A DNA stretch of 64,000 nucleotides. It comes from Thermohalobaculum sp963822985. Lineage in GTDB: Bacteria > Pseudomonadota > Alphaproteobacteria > Rhodobacterales > Rhodobacteraceae. The position numbers were made by a program, and so were the translations under genes. Shown here piece by piece: positions 9,295-18,754 of the stretch; positions within the stretch are counted from its first letter, which is position 1, and each line of letters opens with the position of its first letter. Under the pieces are notes generated by a model that saw nothing but the letters and a program-made list of their open reading frames with translations, made no database searches and was not told the DNA's origin. Where the stretch lies: NCBI GenBank assembly GCA_963822985.1, contig CAWGJU010000013.1, positions 413,149 through 477,148 on the forward strand. Reading direction: 5' to 3'.

Positions 9295-9663
9295 ATGGAC
9301 GGGGACCGGCTCAATGCCACCGCGCAGGCGGTCGAGAGCACAGGCGACGTCGGATCGGAACTGCGATCAAATGTCGTCGAGGCGATCAGGTCGGCCTTTC
9401 CGGAGCCGGCGCGGCTTCTGCGGCCGGATTCGGACCTGCTCAACTCGACCGATGCGGCCCTGCACATCGTCGACGCTCTGGTTCCCGCCTGGGAGATCTC
9501 GATCAAAGGCGTGGCCCTCGAATATGACGGGCACTGGGTCTGCACCCTTCGAGAGACGAGCTCGCCCGACAACGAGATGATCGGGGTCGGCCGTGCGCCC
9601 TCCCTGCCCCGGGCGCTGATCGCGGCGCTGCTGAGGATCGCCGCGCTGCGCGCCGGCCGCTGA
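9295..9663 (+). CDS. Small hypothetical protein, phage ABA-sandwich-like
   Basis: A 122-residue soluble protein. The layout (acidic helical N-terminus, short IVDALVPAWEISIKG strand region, DGHWVCTLRE, then SLPRALIAALLRIAALRA) resembles small alphaproteobacterial and phage proteins of the ABA-sandwich type, in which a W..L strand is followed by a terminal helix. I do not know its function. The start is ATG 9295, preceded by GGGAAGGGACGAG about 6-8 bases upstream, a good ribosome site. It lies convergent to rbfA. Confidence 0.6.
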   Translation: MDGDRLNATAQAVESTGDVGSELRSNVVEAIRSAFPEPARLLRPDSDLLNSTDAALHIVDALVPAWEISIKGVALEYDGHWVCTLRETSSPDNEMIGVGRAPSLPRALIAALLRIAALRAGR

Positions 9664-9723
9664 CGGACAAGGCGCTGACAGCCGGCGCGGGTGCCGCGCG
9701 TACCGCCTAGGGCGGTGCGCGCC

Positions 9724-10140
9724 TCAGCCGTCGCCGTCCAGATCCCGCCGCACCCGCTCGTCGCCCAGCATCTCGCGCGTCCGGTCCATCCGGTCATAGC
9801 TCTCGTCCAGCACGAAGCGCAGCTCGGGCGAGTGGCGGAGTTGCACCCGCCGGCTGACCTCGCGGCGAATCTCGCCCTTGGCGCGGTTCAGCGCCTCCAG
9901 CGTCGCCTCCGCCTCGCGGCCGCCGAGCGGCAGCACATAGACCGAGGCGACCTTGAGGTCGGGCGAAGTCCGCACCTCGCCAACCGTGATCGAGACGCCC
10001 GAAAGCGCGGGCTCGTGCAGGTCGCCGCGGATCAGGATCTCCGACAGCGTCCTGCGGATCAGCTCGCCGACCCTCAGCTGACGCTGCGAGGGGCCGCCCA
10101 TCTGCCCGGCGGCATGGTCGCGCAATTGTCGCTTGGGCAT
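9724..10140 (-). CDS. rbfA: Ribosome-binding factor A
   Basis: A 138-residue KH-like 30S maturation factor that binds 16S rRNA near helix 1 and helps late assembly. Recognisable parts are QRQLRVGELIRRTLSEILIR, the signature VRTSPDLKVASVYVLPLG and RHSPELRFVLDES. The start is ATG 10140 because GGAGG lies 7 bases upstream; an earlier ATG at 10164 would place that site inside the gene. rbfA is usually downstream of infB, but here it stands alone beside a TRAP transporter. Confidence 0.93.
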   Translation of the reverse strand: MPKRQLRDHAAGQMGGPSQRQLRVGELIRRTLSEILIRGDLHEPALSGVSITVGEVRTSPDLKVASVYVLPLGGREAEATLEALNRAKGEIRREVSRRVQLRHSPELRFVLDESYDRMDRTREMLGDERVRRDLDGDG

Positions 10141-10262
10141 GGGCCATCCTCCGCAAATCGGCATGGTCGCACCCCGGCGGCCGGCCTGTCCAGCGGCTCG
10201 GGCCTCCCGGCAGCCCCCCTCAGCCGAGCGCCAGCCGAGCGCCCGCACAGCGCGGCGCGAGC

Positions 10263-12161
10263 TCAGTGCCCTGTCGCCGGGTTCTCGTGGCGCGCCGCCT
10301 CGGGCGCCTCGCGCCGGCGGGCGAGGACCTGCAGCACCACCACCACCCCGCCGATGCCGATGCCGGCGAGGTCCGTCACCAGCCCGGGCTTGATCAGCGA
10401 GAAGGCGGCCGCGATCAGCAGCAGGCGCTGCAGCAGCGAGGCATGAGTCACCAGGTAGCCGTGCAGGCCGCCCGCCAGGAAGATCACGCCGATCGTCGCC
10501 GTGGTCGTCGTCGTCAGCACCCAGGACCACTCGCCGATCATCAACAGCGACGGGCCGAAGACGAACATGAAGGGAATGATGTAGCCCGTCGCGCCCAGCT
10601 TCACGGCGGCGACCGAGCTCTCCCAGATCCCCGCGCCGGAAAGCCCGTTCGCGGCATAGACGGCGATCGCCACCGGCGGCGTGATGGCGGACAGGATCGC
10701 GAAGTAGAACACGAACATGTGCGCGCTCTCCATCGGCACGCCCAGCTTGACCACCGCCGGGACGAGCAGCGCGACCTGGATGATGTAGGCGGGCGTCGTC
10801 GGCATGCCCATGCCCAGCACGATGCCCGCCATCATGGTCAGGATCAGCGCTGGCAGCAGCGCGTCGTTGGAGATGCCGATGACGAAGCTCGAGAAGGTCA
10901 GTCCGGCGCCGGTCAGCGTGATCACGCCGATGACGATCCCCGCCGCGGCGCAGGCGAGCGCCACCATCACGGCGCCGATCGCCCCGGCCTCGAGGCTGTC
11001 GACGATCATGCGCAACGAGACCTCGCCGCGCGTCGTCTTGCGCAGCAGCGCCGTGGGCACGACCGAGCCGATGCCGCAGAGCGCGGCGAAGGGCGCGCTG
11101 TAGCCCCAGAGCAGCACGGCCACGATGATGACCAGCGGCAGAAACAGATGGCCGCGGTCGCGCAGCACCACGCCCAGGCGCGGCAGTTCCGAACTCGGCA
11201 GGCCCTTCATGCCGGTGCGCTTGGCCTCGAAGTGCACCGCGGCGAAGACCGCGACATAATAGAGCAGCGCCGGGATCAGGGCGTAGCCTGCCACCGTCAG
11301 GTAGCTGACCCCCATGAACTCGGCCATCACGAAGGCTGCGGCGCCCATGATCGGCGGCATGATCTGCCCGCCGGTGGACGCCACCGCCTCGACCGCGCCG
11401 GCAAAGGCCGGGCGATAGCCCAGCCGCTTCATCAGCGGGATGGTGAAAGTGCCCGTCGTCATCACATTGGCCACCGCCGAGCCCGAGACCGAGCCGAAGA
11501 GACCGCTGGTGATGCAGGCGACCTTGGCCGGGCCGCCGACCGCGTGGCCGGTCAGCGAGATGGCGAAGTCCATGAACAGCTTGCCGGCGCCCGAGCGCTC
11601 GACAAAGGCGCCGAACAGGATGAAGAGCACGACATAGGTCGCCGAGACCGCGACCGGGATGCCGAATATGCCCTCGGTCGTCAGGTACATCTGCTCGAGC
11701 AGCATCATCCGCGAAGTATCGGTGAGGAACAGCGCGTAGATCAGGAAAAGCACCACCGTGACCGGCAGGACGAGGCCCAGCGCGCGGCGCGCCGCCTCGA
11801 TGACCAGCAGGATCAGCGTGATGCCCAGCACGATGTCGATCGTGCGCAGATCGTCGACATAGATGAAGCGATTGTAGATGTAGTCCGTCTGCAGCACCGG
11901 ATAGGCGCAGGTCACCAGGCTCAGCGCGATCAGCACCCAGTCCCAGGGCCGCGGCCCCCGGTCCTTGTCGCGCCCCAGCATGGGCAGCGTCAGGAAGCAC
12001 AGCACCAGCGCGAAGCCGACATGCGTCGAGCGCAGCGTGAAGGCGTCCGGCGTGCCGAAAAAGCCGATCCAGAGGTGATAGATGCTCATCGAGAGCGCAA
12101 CGGCCAGCGTCACGTAGCGGATGAAGGTCAGGTACCGCGAAGACGACTGCATCGGGTGCAT
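10263..12161 (-). CDS. TRAP-TAXI transporter fused permease (4TM/12TM)
   Basis: A 632-residue integral membrane protein fusing the small (DctQ-like) and large (DctM-like) TRAP subunits, the form that partners TAXI binding proteins. About 16 or more hydrophobic segments are visible. DctM-type signatures include GLFGSVSGSAVANVMTTG, STGGQIMPPIMGAAAF and GMPTTPAYI. It drives sodium- or proton-coupled uptake of organic acids; the substrate is unknown. The binding-protein gene lies directly upstream on the same strand, separated by a 10-bp-stem hairpin. The start is ATG 12161 or 12152; GAGAGGG lies ~12 bases before the first. Confidence 0.92.
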   Translation of the reverse strand: MHPMQSSSRYLTFIRYVTLAVALSMSIYHLWIGFFGTPDAFTLRSTHVGFALVLCFLTLPMLGRDKDRGPRPWDWVLIALSLVTCAYPVLQTDYIYNRFIYVDDLRTIDIVLGITLILLVIEAARRALGLVLPVTVVLFLIYALFLTDTSRMMLLEQMYLTTEGIFGIPVAVSATYVVLFILFGAFVERSGAGKLFMDFAISLTGHAVGGPAKVACITSGLFGSVSGSAVANVMTTGTFTIPLMKRLGYRPAFAGAVEAVASTGGQIMPPIMGAAAFVMAEFMGVSYLTVAGYALIPALLYYVAVFAAVHFEAKRTGMKGLPSSELPRLGVVLRDRGHLFLPLVIIVAVLLWGYSAPFAALCGIGSVVPTALLRKTTRGEVSLRMIVDSLEAGAIGAVMVALACAAAGIVIGVITLTGAGLTFSSFVIGISNDALLPALILTMMAGIVLGMGMPTTPAYIIQVALLVPAVVKLGVPMESAHMFVFYFAILSAITPPVAIAVYAANGLSGAGIWESSVAAVKLGATGYIIPFMFVFGPSLLMIGEWSWVLTTTTTATIGVIFLAGGLHGYLVTHASLLQRLLLIAAAFSLIKPGLVTDLAGIGIGGVVVVLQVLARRREAPEAARHENPATGH

Positions 12162-12270
12162 CCGGGCGAGGCCCTCTCAGCTATGGCGTCGAACTGCCCC
12201 GGCGCGGCAGCGACCGAAAGGAACAAAGGGAACAGCCGGAGCGCCGACGCCATGGCGCCGGCCGCGGGGC

Positions 12271-12302
12271 GGGCACAGGTCCCGGGCACAGGTCCCGGGC
12301 AC
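12271..12302. repeat. Exact 13-bp tandem repeat, 2.5 copies
   Basis: GGGCACAGGTCCC occurs at 12271-12283 and 12284-12296, followed by GGGCAC. It lies in the spacer between the TAXI binding protein and its permease. Confidence 0.8.
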
Positions 12303-12324
12303 GGGCCGAGCAGACGGGCGGAAG

Positions 12325-12347
12325 GCCCGCCCGACACTCGGGCGGGC
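12325..12347 (-). promoter_or_regulatory. Inter-cistronic hairpin in the TRAP-TAXI operon
   Basis: GCCCGCCCGA-CAC-TCGGGCGGGC is a perfect 10-bp stem with a 3-nt loop, 31 bases after the binding-protein stop. Such hairpins between a binding-protein gene and its permease commonly stabilise the upstream transcript or attenuate read-through, giving more binding protein than permease. That role is inferred from position. Confidence 0.55.
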
Positions 12348-12377
12348 GGGGCCCCGGCCCCGGCTCGGAAGCCCGGC

Positions 12378-13319
12378 TCAGGAGCCCTGCGCCTCGTAGA
12401 AGGCCTTGGCGCCCTCGTGCATCGGCACGCCGACGTCCTGGCCCATCTCCTTCGGCGTCACGCCCTTCATGGCGCTGGCGATCGCCTGCAGGTCGCCCAT
12501 GTTGGCCGTGATGTTCTCCAGCATGCCCTTGACGGTCTCGGCCGGCAGATCGCAGCGGGCGATGATGTGCGTGGCATAGCCGACCGCCTGCACGTCCTCG
12601 GACTGGTCGGGATACGAGTTCGCTGGGATCGTCAGCGACTGGAAGCCCGGGTTGGCCTCCTTCATCTTGGCCATGAAGTCGTCGTCCAGGCTGACCAGGT
12701 TGATGTCGGCGGCGCTGTCGAGGTCCATGATTGCCGAGGCGGGCACCGTGGTGCCGAGCGTCATCACCTGAGCATTGTTGTCCTTCATCAGCGCAACGCC
12801 GTCGGAATAGCTGACGTAATGCACCTGGCTCATGTCGTCATAGCTGAGACCCGCGGTCTCGAGCAGCGTGCGGGTGATGTCCTCGGCGGTGTTGCCCTTG
12901 GGCTGGGCGGCCAGCGCCTTGCCCTTGAAGTCTGCGACCGAGTTGATCCCCGCGCTCTTCAGCGCGACGATCTGGAAATACTGCGGGTAGAGCGTCGCCA
13001 CGTTGCAGACGTTGGTCGCCTCGCTGTCGAAGGCGCCCCGGCCCTTGATGGCGTCGACGGTCGAGACCGAGTTGGCGAAGGCGATGTCGGCCTTGCCCTC
13101 GTTCACCGCCTTGACGTTGGCGATGCCGCCGCCCGGCAGCACCTGGATGCTGGTGTCCGGCATGTTGGTCTGGACGATGTTCTGGATGGCGCCGCCCAGC
13201 GGATACCACGAGCCGCCCTGCGGGCCCGTCATCAACCGCAGCGTCTCGGCCGAGGCGGCGCCGCCGATCGCCAGCGCGCCGACCGCCACGCCGGCCAGCA
13301 TGAGTTTCCTGATCTTCAT
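12378..13319 (-). CDS. TAXI family TRAP solute-binding protein
   Basis: A 313-residue periplasmic binding protein. Residues 1-24 are a signal peptide (MKIRK..., cleavage after ASA). The mature part opens with ETLRLMTGPQGGSWYPLGGA and continues with VLPGGGIANVKAVNEGKADIA, the TAXI-family signature that precedes substrate binding. It delivers an organic acid or amino acid to the fused permease downstream. The start is ATG 13319 with GGGAGGAAG 5-6 bases upstream. The longer frame running to 14228 is a GC shadow over the next gene. Confidence 0.93.
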   Translation of the reverse strand: MKIRKLMLAGVAVGALAIGGAASAETLRLMTGPQGGSWYPLGGAIQNIVQTNMPDTSIQVLPGGGIANVKAVNEGKADIAFANSVSTVDAIKGRGAFDSEATNVCNVATLYPQYFQIVALKSAGINSVADFKGKALAAQPKGNTAEDITRTLLETAGLSYDDMSQVHYVSYSDGVALMKDNNAQVMTLGTTVPASAIMDLDSAADINLVSLDDDFMAKMKEANPGFQSLTIPANSYPDQSEDVQAVGYATHIIARCDLPAETVKGMLENITANMGDLQAIASAMKGVTPKEMGQDVGVPMHEGAKAFYEAQGS

Positions 13320-13456
13320 GGTCTTCCTCCCAGACTCGTTTCTGAACTCTGCGATCGCTTCTTGCACGGTCCCGCCGTGAAAGGCCAGCCATCCGGCCCC
13401 GGAAACGGGAGCCGCCCGGCCACGCCGCCAGGTGGTCTCCCCATTCGATCGGGCGG

Positions 13457-13963
13457 TCACCCGATGGCCTCGGCCAGCATCTCGGCCGCCGTCCTCAGGC
13501 ACGCCTGCCGCACGCCGCCGCGGCCGCGCGGGCCATAGCGGCAGTCGCGGTGCGCCGTCGGCCGGCCGCGGCGCGCGCAGGCGAAGTGCACCCGCCCCTC
13601 CTCGCCCTTGCCGCCCGTGGGCCCGGCAAAGCCCGTGACGGCCAAAGCGATGTCGGCGGCCGAGCGCGCCAGCGCGCCCTCGGCTATGGCGCGCGCCACC
13701 GGCTCGGAAACGGCGCCATGCCGGCGCAACAGCTCGGCGTCGACGCCCAGCATGTCGCGCTTGGCCTCGTCGGTGTAGACGACGAAGCCGCGCTCGAAGG
13801 CGTGCGAGCACCCGTCGACATCGGTCAGAAGCGAGGCGAGCAGCCCGCCGGTGCAGCTCTCGGCCGTGGCAAGCCGCAGCCCGGCATCGCATGCCCTGCG
13901 CAGCAGTCGCTGGATCGCCTCGTCGACGTCCCCGGGAAGATCGGCAGTCAGCGTCTCGGCCAT
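13457..13963 (-). CDS. pncC: CinA C-terminal domain protein (nicotinamide-nucleotide amidase)
   Basis: A 168-residue stand-alone CinA-C / PncC protein, predicted to deamidate NMN to nicotinate mononucleotide in pyridine-nucleotide salvage. Family motifs are present: TAESCTGGLLASLLTDVDG, FVVYTDEAKRDMLGV and ALAVTGFAGPTGG. The family Ser/Thr motif in ESCTGG is intact. The start is ATG 13963; longer readings into 14092 lack homology. It is divergent from mfd. Confidence 0.9.
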   Translation of the reverse strand: MAETLTADLPGDVDEAIQRLLRRACDAGLRLATAESCTGGLLASLLTDVDGCSHAFERGFVVYTDEAKRDMLGVDAELLRRHGAVSEPVARAIAEGALARSAADIALAVTGFAGPTGGKGEEGRVHFACARRGRPTAHRDCRYGPRGRGGVRQACLRTAAEMLAEAIG

Positions 13964-14094
13964 GTTCCACCCTCGCCGCGGAGCCGGATGCGGGGTCGGT
14001 CCCGCCTGCATTTGGCGTACGAACCAAACTGCGTACCGGAGCGTTCCTGCCCGGCACCGCGCCGCCCGGCGCAGCCCAGCATGGAGAGCCACAG

Positions 14095-17000
14095 ATGGAT
14101 TCGGGTGGGTCGTTCGAGACCGACCGCGAGGACGTGCGCGCCGAGACGCCGCCCGGCCTCGTCGCCGCGCGGCTGATCGGCCTCGCCGCCGGGGCGCAGG
14201 ACGGGGCGAAAGGCGGCGTGCTCTTCATCGCGCGCGGCGAGGAGGGCGTCGAGGCCCTCGCCAGGGCCCTCGCGGCCCTGGCGCCTGGCCTGCCGGTGCA
14301 CCGATTCCCCGCCTGGGATTGCCCCGCTTACGACCGCGCGCCGCCCTCGCGCGAGGTGATGGGCGCCCGGATGCGGGCCCTCGCGGCGCTCTGGCGCGGC
14401 GAGGGCGGGCCACGGGTCGTGCTCGCCACCGTCGGCGCTGCGCTGCAGCGAACGGCGCCGCGCGACGCCGTGATGGCCGCCGAGCTGACGCTGGGGACGG
14501 GCGCGGTCCTCGACCTGGACGCGCTCCGCCGCTTTCTGCTGCGGACCGGCTACAGGTTCGACGAGCGCGTCGACGAGCCGGGCGAAGTGGCGATCCGGGG
14601 CCAGGTGATCGATATCTATCCGGCGGGCGAGGCGCTGCCCTGCCGCATCGTGCGTGACGACGAGGACCGCATCACCACGATCAACCGCTTCGACCCGCTG
14701 TCGCAGCGCACGAACGGCACGGTCGCGCGCGTGGCCGTCGGCCCGGCCTCGGAGCTGGTCTCGCCCGAGGACGCCGTCGTCGAGGACGCTGAAGGCGATC
14801 TGACGATTGACCGGCCGCCCGGCATCGAGCACCGGCTGGCGCGCCACTATCCGCGGCTCGCTTCGCTCTTCGAGGCGATGCCGGACGCCCTGGTCGTCGC
14901 CGAGCCCGACATCGAGGAATGCCGCGAACTCTTCGCCGAGCAGCTCGCCGACGCCTACGAGCTGCGCGCCGCCCTGCCGCCCGCCGCCGACGGCGAGCGC
15001 GCCGCGCCCCGGCCCCCGGTCATGAGCCCCGACGCGCTCTACCTGACCGAGGCCGAGTGGAGGTCCGCCTTTGCGGCCCGCCGGGTGGTCGAACTCGGGC
15101 GCCAGGACGAGGCCCAGGACGACGGGCAGGGCGGCGCCGTGCCCCAGTTCGCGATCGGGGCGCAGCGGCTGGCACGGTTCGCCGACTACGTCGAAGAGCT
15201 GCTCGGCCGCGGAACCCGCGTCGTCCTCGCGGCGAACCGCCGGAACCTTTCCGCAATGGCGCGCCCGCTGAAGCGCCGGCTCGACCGCACGCCCGAGCCG
15301 GTTAGTGACTGGCCGGCGGCCGTCGAGGCCCCGGAGGGGGCGCTCCTCTCGCTGGAGGCCGATCTCGACCGCGGCTTCGTGACGCCCGATGGCGGGACGG
15401 CCGTGATCGCAGCGCCGGACGTCCTCGGCAGTCGGGCGTCGCAGGCGGGCGCCGCCGGCGCCGCCGACCGGGCGCTGTTCGAGCTCGACTTCCGGCGCGG
15501 CGACGTCGTCGTGCATCTCGACCACGGCCTGGGGCTGCTCGAGGGGCTGGAGCGCATCACCACCGAGGGCGCCGAGAGCGAGTACGCCCGCCTGCGCTAT
15601 GCCCGCGACGAGACGCTGCTGGTGCCCGTGGCCGAGATCGGCCGGCTCTGGCGCTATGGGTCGGAAGCGGACGCCGTCACGCTCGATCGGCTCGACTCCC
15701 CCGCCTGGCAGCGCCGCCGCGCCGATCTCGCGCGGGCCCTGGACGAGACCGCCCGCCGCCTGGTCGAGATGTCAAAGGCGCGCGCCCGCGCCAAGGCGCC
15801 CCGGCTCGCGCCCCCGGCGCGCAAGCTCGACCGCTTCGCCGCCCGCTTCCCCTTCGCGCTGACCCGCGACCAGGCGGCGGCGGTCGCGGCGACGCTGGCC
15901 GACCTGGCGAGCGAGACGCCGATGGATCGTCTCGTCGCCGGCGATGTCGGCTTCGGCAAGACCGAGGTGGCGCTGCGCGCGGCCGCGGCGGCGGCGCTCG
16001 CGGGCTGGCAAGTCGCGCTGATGGCGCCCACCACGGTGCTGGCCCGCCAGCACTACGACACGTTCCGGCGCCGCTTTGCGGGAAGCGGCGTCGAGGTCGG
16101 CCACCTGTCGCGCGCCACGGGCGCGGCCGAGACCAGGGCCGTGCGGGAGCGGCTGCAGAAGGGCGAGATCGGCATCGTCATCGGCACGCACGCGCTCCTC
16201 TCGGACGAGACCCGCTTCTCGAAGCTGGGCCTCATCGTCATCGACGAGGAACAGCAGTTCGGCGCGGCGCAGAAGGCGCGCATCCGCGGCCAGGGCGACA
16301 TCCACGTCCTGACCATGACGGCGACGCCCATCCCGCGCACGCTGCAATCGGCGCTCGCCGGCCTGCAGGAGGTCAGCATCATCGCCACCCCGCCCGTGCG
16401 CCGCCAGCCGATCCGGACGGTGGTCGGACCCTTCGACCGCACGGCCATGCGCGAGGCCCTGCGGCGCGAGCACATGCGCGGCGGCCAGAGCTTTGTCGTC
16501 TGCCCGCAGATCGCCGATCTCGAGCCGATGCGCGAGCGGCTGCAGTCGATGGTGCCCGAGCTCTCGGTCAGGGCCGTGCACGGCCGGATGCCGGCCGCCG
16601 AGGTCGACGCGGCGATGATCGCCTTTGCGTCAGGCGCAGGGCGACGTGCTGCTGGCGACCAACATCATCGGCGCCGGGCTCGACATGCCGCGGGCCAACA
16701 CGATCGTCGTCTGGCGCGCCGACCGCTTCGGCCTGTCCGAGCTGCACCAGCTGCGCGGCCGGGTCGGGCGCGGCCGCCTGCGCGGCGCGGCCTTCCTGCT
16801 GACCGACCCCGACGAGGAGCTGGCCGCCACGACGCTCGAGCGCCTGGAGACGCTGTCCGCCCTCGACCGCCTCGGCGCGGGCTTTGCGGTGGCGGCGCGC
16901 GACCTCGACCTGCGCGGCGCGGGCGACCTGCTGGGCGAGGAGCAGGCCGGCCATGTCAAGCTGATCGGCGTCACGCTCTACCAGCACATGTTGGGCCAGG

Positions 17001-17521
17001 CGCTGGCGCGCCTGCGCGGCGAGGAGGTGCCCGACCTGCAACCCGAAATCCGCATCGGCCTCGACGAGCGCATCCCCGAGGACTATGTTCCCGAGCCCGA
17101 GATGCGCCTCGGCGTCTACACCCGCATCGCGCGGCCCGGCCGCGACGAGACGCTGGCCGAGTTGGCCGAGGAGATCGAAGACCGGTTCGGCGCGGCGCCG
17201 GCGCCGGTCACGGCGCTGCTCGAGCGCGCGCGGCTCGAGCGGCTCTGCCGTCAGGCCTGGGTCGCCCGCCTCGATGGCGGCCCGCAGGGGCTGGCGCTCA
17301 GCTTCGTCGAGGGCCGGGGCGACAGCCCTGCGGTCAGACGCGCCATCAAGGCATCGAAGGGCGCGCTCGACTGGCGCGATGGCCGCCTGGTGCTGTCACG
17401 CGAGCTCAAGACGGTCCGCAGGCGCACACGCGAGGCCTGGCGCCCTCCTCAATCGTCTGGCCAAGACGAACGCAAAGGCGCCAAGCCAGCGCGCAAACGA
17501 AAGCCTGCCCGGTCCTCATAG
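14095..17521 (+). pseudogene. mfd: Transcription-repair coupling factor Mfd, one frameshift
   Basis: Mfd is a DNA translocase that removes stalled RNA polymerase and recruits UvrA. The first frame (14095 to ~16630) carries the UvrB-like N-terminus, the RNA-polymerase-interaction region (GDVVVHLDHGLGLLEG), Walker A (GDVGFGKTEVALR), the DEEQ box (VIDEEQQFG) and TATPIPRT. The second frame (~16625 to 17521) continues without loss with DVLLATNIIGAGLDMPRANT, the QLRGRVGR motif and the C-terminal D7 domain. The two frames differ by one base near 16625-16640 (CCTTTGCGTCAGGCGCAGGG). Combined length, ~1140 residues, is normal and nothing else is damaged, so a sequencing indel is as likely as a true mutation. 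ATG 14095 has GGAGAG upstream. Confidence 0.88.
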
Positions 17522-17554
17522 CGGCGCGTGGCTTTCCAGCGGCGCGCCTAGCTA

Positions 17555-18190
17555 GTCTAGGTCATGGACTCATATGTTGCCAGCCAGATGCGCGTCGCCG
17601 CCAGCTCAATTGCGGCGAGGAAGTTTTCGGGGCGTCGGTCGTATCGGAGCGTATCGGGTCGCGAGGCCCCTAAAGTGCTTCAGGCGGTTGAAGAACCGTT
17701 CGATGCAATTGCGCTGGCGGTAGACCCAGCCGCTGAAGGCGAAGCTTTCCTTGCGGATCACGCGCGCGGGATGTTGGCTCAGGCGCCGCGCTCGGTCGCG
17801 AGGCCGCGGATCGCATCGGTGTCGTAGGCGCGATCGGCGATCAGCGTCGTGCCCGGGGCGAGCACCTCCAGCAACTCCGGCGCGGCGGGGGCGTCGCCAG
17901 CTTGCCCGGCGGTCAACGTGATCCGCACCGGGCGGCCTTCGGCGCAGACGAGCGCATGGATCTTCATCGTCAGCCCGCCTCGGGAGCGTCCCATGCAACC
18001 ATCCTCGCCATCTTTGTGGGGGCGGCGCCATGCTGGTGGACGCGCACGCACGACGAGTCGATCATGACGATCTCGCCGTCGTAAGCCTCCGACACAGCCT
18101 CCAGAAGCCTGTCCCAGACGCCCGCCTCCCGCCACCGGACGAAGCGGTTGTAGAGCGTCGTGCGCCGGCCATGGCGGCCGGCCGTCAGCC
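17555..18190 (-). pseudogene. IS5-family transposase remnant
   Basis: Pieces of an IS5-type DDE transposase lie in three frames: TTLYNRFVRWREAGVWDRLL and IVMIDSSCVRVHQHGA (first catalytic Asp), then GRSRGGLTMKIHALV with LIADRAYD (second Asp), then WVYRQRNCIERFFNRLKHFRG (catalytic Glu). At least two frameshifts separate them, and the N-terminus is missing where the sequence meets an IS630. The left end contains CTAG-rich sequence (17548-17557), possibly the target site. Not functional. Confidence 0.8.
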
Positions 18191-18199
18191 GGGCGGCAC

Positions 18200-18697
18200 C
18201 ACCTCCAGCGTCAGCCGCTCGAGCGGGCTCGCGGTCCGGCCGATGGTGGCCTGCGAGACCTGCGTGTACCGCGCCGTCGTCGACCGGTGGATCGCTGCGT
18301 TGCCGGTGAGAGGTTGGGTGCACCGTTACAATGCCGAAGGGCTGGCGGGCCTGACGAACCGTTCATCGCCCGGCCGCCGACCGCGCCTCACCCCCGAGCA
18401 GAAGGCGGAGCTCGCGGCGTGGGTGGAAGCCGGTCCCGATCCCGAGCGCGACGGGGTGGTGCGCTGGCGGCGGGTCGACCTGAAGCGGCGCATCGAGGCG
18501 GCGTTCGGCGTGGTGATGCACGAGCGCAGCGTGGGCAAGCAGCTCCGGGCGCTCGGCCTGCGCCGCCTGGTGCCGCGGCCGAAGCACCCGGAGGCGGATT
18601 TCGACGCCCAGGAGGCGTTCAAAAAAACTTCCCGCAAGCCGTAGTCGCCGCGCTCCCTGAGCACGCCAAGGACAAGCCGCTCGAGATCTGGTTCCAG
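18200..18697 (+). pseudogene. IS630 transposase, 5' part with A7 frameshift site
   Basis: The first frame (to TAG near 18644) encodes the helix-turn-helix part (GWVHRYNAEGLAGLTNRSSP, VRWRRVDLKRRIEAAFGVVM). At 18621-18627 a run of seven A after TTC permits a -1 slip into the second frame, which reads NFPQAVVAALPEHAKDKPLE and IWFQ. This is how IS630 elements normally make the full transposase. The N-terminus is damaged where it meets the IS5 remnant, and the 3' part is separated by the IS110 insertion. Confidence 0.75.
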
Positions 18698-18754
18698 ATG
18701 CTATGAGGCGGGGACTTGCGGATGATGGCGGCCCCTCAACCGATGGAGCCGCAG

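Noticed and set aside
10266..13538. 1090-codon plus-strand frame across the TRAP genes
   Set aside because: It reads antisense through two clear transporter genes and has low-complexity His/Asp/Arg-rich sequence.
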